Source: Xiphias gladius | Lineage: Eukaryota; Chordata; Actinopteri; Istiophoriformes; Xiphiidae | Length of the DNA stretch: 64,000 nt | Reading direction: 5' to 3' | Assembly: GCF_016859285.1 (NCBI RefSeq) | Contig: NC_053412.1 | Coordinates: 460,501-524,500 of the forward strand | Shown: in pieces, positions 59,151 through 64,000 of the stretch | How the letters are laid out: each line of letters starts with the position of its first letter | Position numbering within the stretch: position 1 is the first letter of the stretch | Notes under the pieces: generated by a model | Databases searched by the model: none | What the model was told of the DNA's origin: nothing | What the model saw: only the letters and a program-made list of their open reading frames with translations | Program-made: the position numbers and the translations under genes

Positions 59151-59727
59151 CTGTTGCTTATCGTCTTATCTTTTATTCTATTATTTCACACATGAGAAGC
59201 GTTTAGTCTAGTATTAGTTCTATCAATTTAAATATATAATTCTGCTCACATCAGCCATGTGATATGTATTTTTATGCAATAATATTTGTATAAAAACAAT
59301 TCTCAGTAATTCCCGTGATAGTGATTTCATTTCCTGGGCTGCAGCCAACAGCTTGTATTACTTCTGATCAAACAACCGATCGCTCAGTCTATGAAATGTC
59401 AGAAACTGGAAACGGTTTCTCAGAGCCTCAGGTGACTCTGGGAGACTGGGCTACACATTATTCACTGTATTAGAGACTAAACGATCAATAGGATCAACAG
59501 GATCAACAGGATACATCTCGTTAAAAACAAGGCACTCAGTCGTTGAACTTTGCAGAGCTTCTTTTAGCACAGATGTAGATAAGATGAGATCAAGTGAAGT
59601 GAACAAGGAGCTCATTGACGGCTGATGTGACTGAAAATCAGCAGGAAGGGTCAAATTTGAGTGTTTTTTGGTAAAACTCTGAATGAGCTGTTGATGCTTT
59701 AACAAACCGTATAATTTGTGTTTGCAG

Positions 59728-59838
59728 TGAGTAACCCCATCCCGTCCAACCTGAAGTCAGAGGCGAAGAAAGCTGCCAAGATCCTGAGGGACTTCACCGA
59801 AATCTCCAACAGGAACGGACCGGACAAACTCATCCCCC
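59728..59838 (+). CDS. sh3yl1: sh3yl1 exon 2
   Basis: Acceptor tttgcag/tg, donor gtaaga at 59839. Encodes (M)SNPIPSNLKSEAKKAAK, then ILRDFTEISNRNGPDKLIP. Confidence 0.95.
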
Positions 59839-62800
59839 GTAAGAAAAGACAAACTGTCCCGTCCCAAAGTACACCACACGTCTCGATGCATCGGTGGTAA
59901 ATGAAGACTAGTATGTAACGAATGGTTAATAACAGACTATAGCATGTTGTAACAGTCTTTATCAGGGAAAGCAGCAGCGCAACGACATAAAAACTTTATG
60001 AGCTGTGCATCGGACTCACAGCAACAAACTGACAGAAAGACAAGACAGAGCAACCAAATTATCAAGTTGGACAAAAACCTTGATCGTATATAAGGGCTCC
60101 AAGTTTAAAAGTGAATACTTGATGAAAAGAATGCGGCACTCAACAGGAAACAACAAAATAATGTTTGTCGAGACAGGTTACGCATCGAAATAAGAGGTGT
60201 ATTGTTGAAAGATGTGTTCATGTTTGATAGCCAGCCCTTCAAGGGAAGGAAGGAAGGAACAGTGAAGACATGGACAGAATGATGATAACAATAATAGTAA
60301 TAATAGTAATAATAATACATTTTATTTCTACAGCGCTTTTTAAAACAAAGCTAAAAGAAACTGCTTCACATGAGCAAATCAAGATTAAAACAATTCAGTT
60401 AAATAACAACTGGTGTTTCAGTCTCAGGTCTTCAAACAGGGAGCTCCAGCGCTAAAGGGGCCCTGACTGCAAAAACCAGGTCCCTTTTAGTCCTGAACCA
60501 GGATTTAGGAACGGCCAGAAAAGCCCTGTCTGAGGGGCTGACTCTCACAGGACCAAAAATTCAGTAATACAACCAGGAGAAGGCAGATGAAGTGATTTAA
60601 ATGGGATCAGTAAAATCTTTAAGGAATACTTCGACATTTTTGGGAGAGCTGTTTCCCAAAGTGAAGGTAAAAGAAGGCAGGAAAGAAAAGGATGCGACAT
60701 GACGTGAAAACAGGCTTAAAACTGTGTCAAATGTTTATTGAAATGTGTCTTTGGTGAACTGAGTGGTTTTTTTTGTTTTTTTTTGTGTGTGTGCGTTGTA
60801 GCTCATGTGATAGCGAAGGCCGAGGGTCTGGCCATCATCTCTGTCATCAAGGCGGGCTTCATGATCACAGCCAGAGGAGGCAGCGGCATCGTCATCGCCA
60901 GACTGGCCGACAGACGTAAGACCTCGGCCGCTGACCCTCTCTCTGCCGACTCTCCGGTCCTGTTTTCGCCCTTCCTCGCGTGTTCCCGTGCAGAAACACT
61001 TTGATAAAAAGCTGCTGCCGTGCCTCTGCACAGTGAGGCCAGAGCTCGGTATCTGGTAGAGATTCGGTGTCTTTCCTTCGTGTTTCTCTGGATCCTCGTG
61101 AGTCCCCAGTGACTTTTTTGCTGTGGTTTTGTTTTTTGTTTTTCGGGACGCTTTGTGACATTTTTCGTTTTCTCGGTAACAAGCAGACACACTCCCTCAG
61201 ATCTCCCTGCATCCTCCTCATCAGCAGCAGTCATCTGATGGGTTGTGTGTTTGCTTACGGACGTTGATCAAGTGGTCCGGCGTTGGCGGCTGTGGCGTTC
61301 TGACGGTGGGTGTCAGAGTTCGTCGTCGGGCCAAAACCCTTTTTTTTTTCCTTGAACCGGGCAGACAAGCAGGGAAGTGGAATATGTGGATATGTGAGCT
61401 GGGAAGCCCGATGGTCTGGTGGTAAAAACTGTGCAGAGACAGAAAAGGAACATTGTATTTTACTTCTTTCCTTTTTAGTTTTTATTTTTACATATTGTGA
61501 ATCATGATGTTTGTTGATAGTGCGTCCACATCCTTGTCCTGCATGGTTTTTATTGTCTTGTGGAAAGTTCTTTAGATCACCCCACCTAGTTGAGGTTTTG
61601 CTTATTTCTTACCTTCACGTAAAAAGTATAAAACAAATTCACACAGTTGAAAAATCTGACTAATTAAGATTGTGAAACGGAGATGAATGTTTGTTTGGTT
61701 TTTAAATAATCCTGTAAAGACGATGTCATTTTATCCAAACGATCATATGTTGGGACCATAAGTTCTGTTCTCTGACTCTTACTTATCCATGAAAAATAAA
61801 TGAAACCTACGTGTGTCATCTCCAAACTAAACCCTTAATCCCTTAATGTCTTTTTCCCCTTGCTGTGTGTGTTGTTGTGCGTTGAGGTTGGTCCGCACCG
61901 TCCGCCATCGGCATCGCTGGTCTGGGAGGAGGCTTCGAGATCGGCGTGGAGGTGGGTGAGCCTGTACAAAATGAAAACACTACAAAAGGCAACTTACGTC
62001 AACTAATACTGTATGTACACATTTGTCACTGTGTTGGTCCTACAATCAATAGCAGGAGCTATTTTGGTGCATTCAGAGACACTCGGACATTTAAGGTTTT
62101 AAAGGAGGCAAAAATTTCTTGTTGGGCCCCGATTGACCCCCACTGTGGAAGTCTCCAGAGCAGAAATGAGTCGATTAGCTGACTGACAGAAAATTGATTG
62201 GCAACAATTTTGATAATTGATTAATAGTTTGTCATTTTTAAGCAAAAAAAAAAAAAAAATCTCCCTGTTTTCAATGGTTATAAACTCAAAATCTTGTTTT
62301 TTTTAAACTTTTGCTCAGACAAAAAAAAACAAAAATATTAGATTATGTTCACTTGGGCTTCAGGGAAGGACGATTGACATTTTTAACTATTTCATGAACT
62401 TTTACAGACTCAGCAGTCGATCAATCATTAAAGAAAATGACTGTCAGACGTATTGATAACGATAACAATTGCCGGCTGCAGCCGTACACTTCTCTAATGA
62501 AGGACTAATACGACCTCGACCGAGGTAACTTCTTGACACACCGGAAAAAGTGAAGCACTTTGATAAAACCACCACTTCACGGCAAAGGAGCAATAAAGAT
62601 AAACTTTTCAGAAAAAAGGGGAGACAGAATAAAGATGGATAAATGTGATGAATACAGGAAAACAACGTTTGATTAGAGAAGTGTACCAGTTTCCATCCAA
62701 AGATTGTGAATGCACCGGTTTCCGTCAGGCAAACGTCGATCTGCATCCAAAGACGACGGACTGTCTTTGAATGCACCGGCGCTGAAGCGCTGTCAAAGCC

Positions 62801-64000
62801 GTTTCCTGTGAAAGCTGCAGCCTTTCAAACAATCCGACACGAGCTTCATAATTAAGACACGCACTGCTGTCAGGTGTCGGACCTGGTGATCATCCTGAAC
62901 CAGCGGAGGGCCATCGAGGCGTTCACGAAGGGCGGGAATCTGACGCTGGGCGGGAACTTCACCGTCGCCGTGGGACCTATGGGCAGGTGAGCGCCTGCAC
63001 TCTCGCGCTGTCTGTCTGCCTCTCAGGTGCCTCCGGCCGTAGGTTTTTTACTGTTCAGCCACATTCATGAGACGTTTACTGACGGTTGTTGTGTCCGTGC
63101 TTCGAGGACTGGGGCGGAAACACGGACCGATCCAGCATCCGTTTAACCTGCGCGGCAGTTAAAACATCAGATGTGATTTACTTCAGACGCCGTGACTGAT
63201 GTGTGTGATGTTATGTTTCGAGTGAGAAGGTCAGTGTCGTGTCAGGGCGGTTCTACAGGTTTTGGCGCGTGTTGGCAGGTGTGTGTGGGCGTGGCCAGGT
63301 ATTTGACCAACAGGTAAATGCTGACATCAGTGCCAGAGTGGCAGTCTGTCTGTTCCTGTTGAATACCTGAGCTGCAGTATTAGATATCCAATTATCGCAG
63401 AATACAAATGGAAAAACAACAGTGTCATGTTTCAGCTTCTCAGATTCCGCAGTTATAATTAAAACCACGATGGGCTTGTTCTGCCATTGAAATTTGTAAT
63501 TGTATGATATTACACCTATACTCTCAACATGGGGAGTCACTGCAGTTGGCTAGATTTAACATTTTTTCTTCTCTTTGCTATTGTTTTTTTTTTAATCTGT
63601 AATTTTAATATTTTTGAATGAGGATAAATGTATAAATAAAAATTAAAATTAAAATAACAGAGGTCCTTGGATCGTGCCCTGTGGAACACCACACAGATGC
63701 TGACCCTCTTTATCTTTCTGGTTCTCAGGAATGTGGAGGCAGACGTGGCTCTGCGTAGCACTGCAGCGGTTTTCACCTACTGCAGGTCCAGAGGTTTGTT
63801 TGCCGGTATTTCACTGGAGGGATCCTACCTGATCGAACGCAAAGACACCAACCGCAAGTACGTACGACGCCTAAATGTCTGAACTTTGACTTTTCCAAAT
63901 CAGTGTCTTTCTCTTTATCCTTCTTCGTTTGATCATAAACAAAGTGCTGTAGTGAGTATCTCCGCGTGCACGGTTGCAGGTTTTACTCCCAGGAAATCCG
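59728..64000 (+). CDS. sh3yl1: sh3yl1, SH3 and SYLF domain protein (5' part, runs off window)
   Basis: Exons 59728-59838, 60802-60915, 61887-61951, 62874-62986, 63729-63857 and 63980 to the window edge join in phase (with the A from exon 1) to about 184 residues. They encode SNPIPSNLKSEAKKAAKIL, PHVIAKAEGLAIISVIKAGF, TARGGSGIVIARLADR, RWSAPSAIGIAGLGGGFEIG, VSDLVIILNQRRAIEAF, GGNLTLGGNFTVAVGPMG, RNVEADVALRSTAAVFTYC and SRGLFAGISLEGSYLIERK. This is the SYLF (Ysc84-type) domain that binds phosphoinositides and, in the yeast relative, actin; SH3YL1 acts in membrane ruffling, ciliogenesis and NADPH-oxidase regulation. The C-terminal SH3 domain lies beyond 64000. LADRRW replaces the LPDGKW known from human. 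The human equivalent is about 342 residues. Confidence 0.97.
59839..60801. repeat. sh3yl1 intron 2 with (TAA)n and LINE/SINE-like repeat
   Basis: An imperfect TAA/TAG repeat at 60286-60318 runs into 'cattttatttctacagcgct', 'caaagctaaaagaaactgct' and 'ggggccctgactgcaaaaac'. This looks like the 3' part of a common fish LINE-derived repeat (about 60310-60600). No exon seen. Confidence 0.55.
60802..60915 (+). CDS. sh3yl1: sh3yl1 exon 3
   Basis: Acceptor cgttgtag/ct, donor gtaaga at 60916. Encodes HVIAKAEGLAIISVIKAGFM then ITARGGSGIVIARLADR. Confidence 0.96.
60916..61886. other. sh3yl1 intron 3
   Basis: No exon or named repeat recognised. The open frames are short. Confidence 0.6.
61887..61951 (+). 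CDS. sh3yl1: sh3yl1 exon 4
   Basis: Acceptor gcgttgag/gt, donor gtgggt at 61952 (phase 0). Encodes WSAPSAIGIAGLGGGFEIGV then E. The more consensus-like donor gtgagc at 61956 would break the frame with exon 5. Confidence 0.93.
61952..62873. repeat. sh3yl1 intron 4 with teleost 'gattagtcgatcg' repeat
   Basis: About 62165-62490 carries 'gagtcgattagctgactgac', 'ttgataattgattaatagtt', 'cagcagtcgatcaatcatta' and 'ccggctgcagccgtac', a further diverged copy of the family at 58.13 kb. Confidence 0.75.
62874..62986 (+). CDS. sh3yl1: sh3yl1 exon 5
   Basis: Acceptor ctgtcag/gtg, donor gtgagc at 62987. Encodes VSDLVIILNQRRAIEAFTKG then GNLTLGGNFTVAVGPMG; phase 2 out. Confidence 0.96.
62987..63728. other. 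sh3yl1 intron 5
   Basis: No exon or named repeat recognised; the 3' half is AT-rich. Confidence 0.6.
63729..63857 (+). CDS. sh3yl1: sh3yl1 exon 6
   Basis: Acceptor gttctcag/g, donor gtacgt at 63858. Encodes NVEADVALRSTAAVFTYCRS then RGLFAGISLEGSYLIERKDT and NR. Confidence 0.96.
63980..64000 (+). CDS. sh3yl1: sh3yl1 exon 7, cut by window edge
   Basis: Acceptor cggttgcag/g completes Lys and continues FYSQEIR, equivalent to KFYCQDIR in human SH3YL1. The rest lies outside the window. Confidence 0.9.

Noticed and set aside
61952..61960. Stronger-looking donor gtgagc at 61956 for sh3yl1 exon 4
   Set aside because: It leaves the exon in phase 1, which breaks the frame with exon 5; the donor at 61952 restores the family sequence EVSDLVIIL.

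Overview
This window is vertebrate nuclear DNA, almost certainly from a ray-finned (teleost) fish. It has spliced genes with GT/AG introns, long CA/GT microsatellites, an exactly 500-base run of N (a scaffold gap), decayed non-LTR retrotransposons, and several short interspersed repeats that I recognise as abundant in teleost genomes. There are no operons, prokaryotic genes or CRISPR arrays.

Three genes, all on the + strand, are well supported. (1) About 6.2-21.3 kb: an NHS-family (Nance-Horan syndrome / NHS-like) actin-remodelling regulator. It has a short alternative first exon, six further exons including one of 4.4 kb, and a poly(A) signal at 21526. The exons join in frame to about 1915 codons, although one exon expected from the family is not found. 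(2) 33.5-37.3 kb: the last three coding exons of alkal2 (ALK/LTK ligand, augmentor). Its 5' exons were not found; they may lie in or near the gap at 29789-30288. A spliced 3'UTR exon near 39.4-40.0 kb is plausible. (3) 55.5-64.0 kb: sh3yl1, with a promoter/first exon near 55.5 kb and exons 2-7 covering most of the lipid- and actin-binding SYLF domain. The gene runs off the right edge before its SH3 domain. ALKAL2 and SH3YL1 are also close neighbours in the same orientation at human 2p25.3, so this is conserved synteny. ACP1, which lies between them in mammals, was not seen here.

Other possible coding DNA: a GC-rich frame at 2087-2800 with strong codon-like third-position bias that I cannot name; a 141-codon frame at 41200-41625 followed by a poly(A) signal; and a minus-strand exon-like block at 30850-31020.

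The rest is intron and intergenic DNA with many degenerate minisatellites (20-40 base units). One consensus, about 'ctcaaggacctctggaacc', recurs in five separate arrays on both strands, and two of these arrays face each other at 55.9 and 57.1 kb. Two stretches inside the giant NHS exon resemble these noncoding repeats, which suggests repeat-derived coding sequence. Transposon remnants include the 3' part of a minus-strand LINE at 52.4-54.0 kb with a Cys/His knuckle, an L1-type reverse transcriptase fragment at 38.65-39.03 kb, and an L1-like C-terminal fragment at 27.04-27.45 kb. I found no complete new biological system. The most rewarding items are the split sh3yl1 start codon, the minisatellite family, the unidentified frame at 2.1-2.8 kb and the missing exons.
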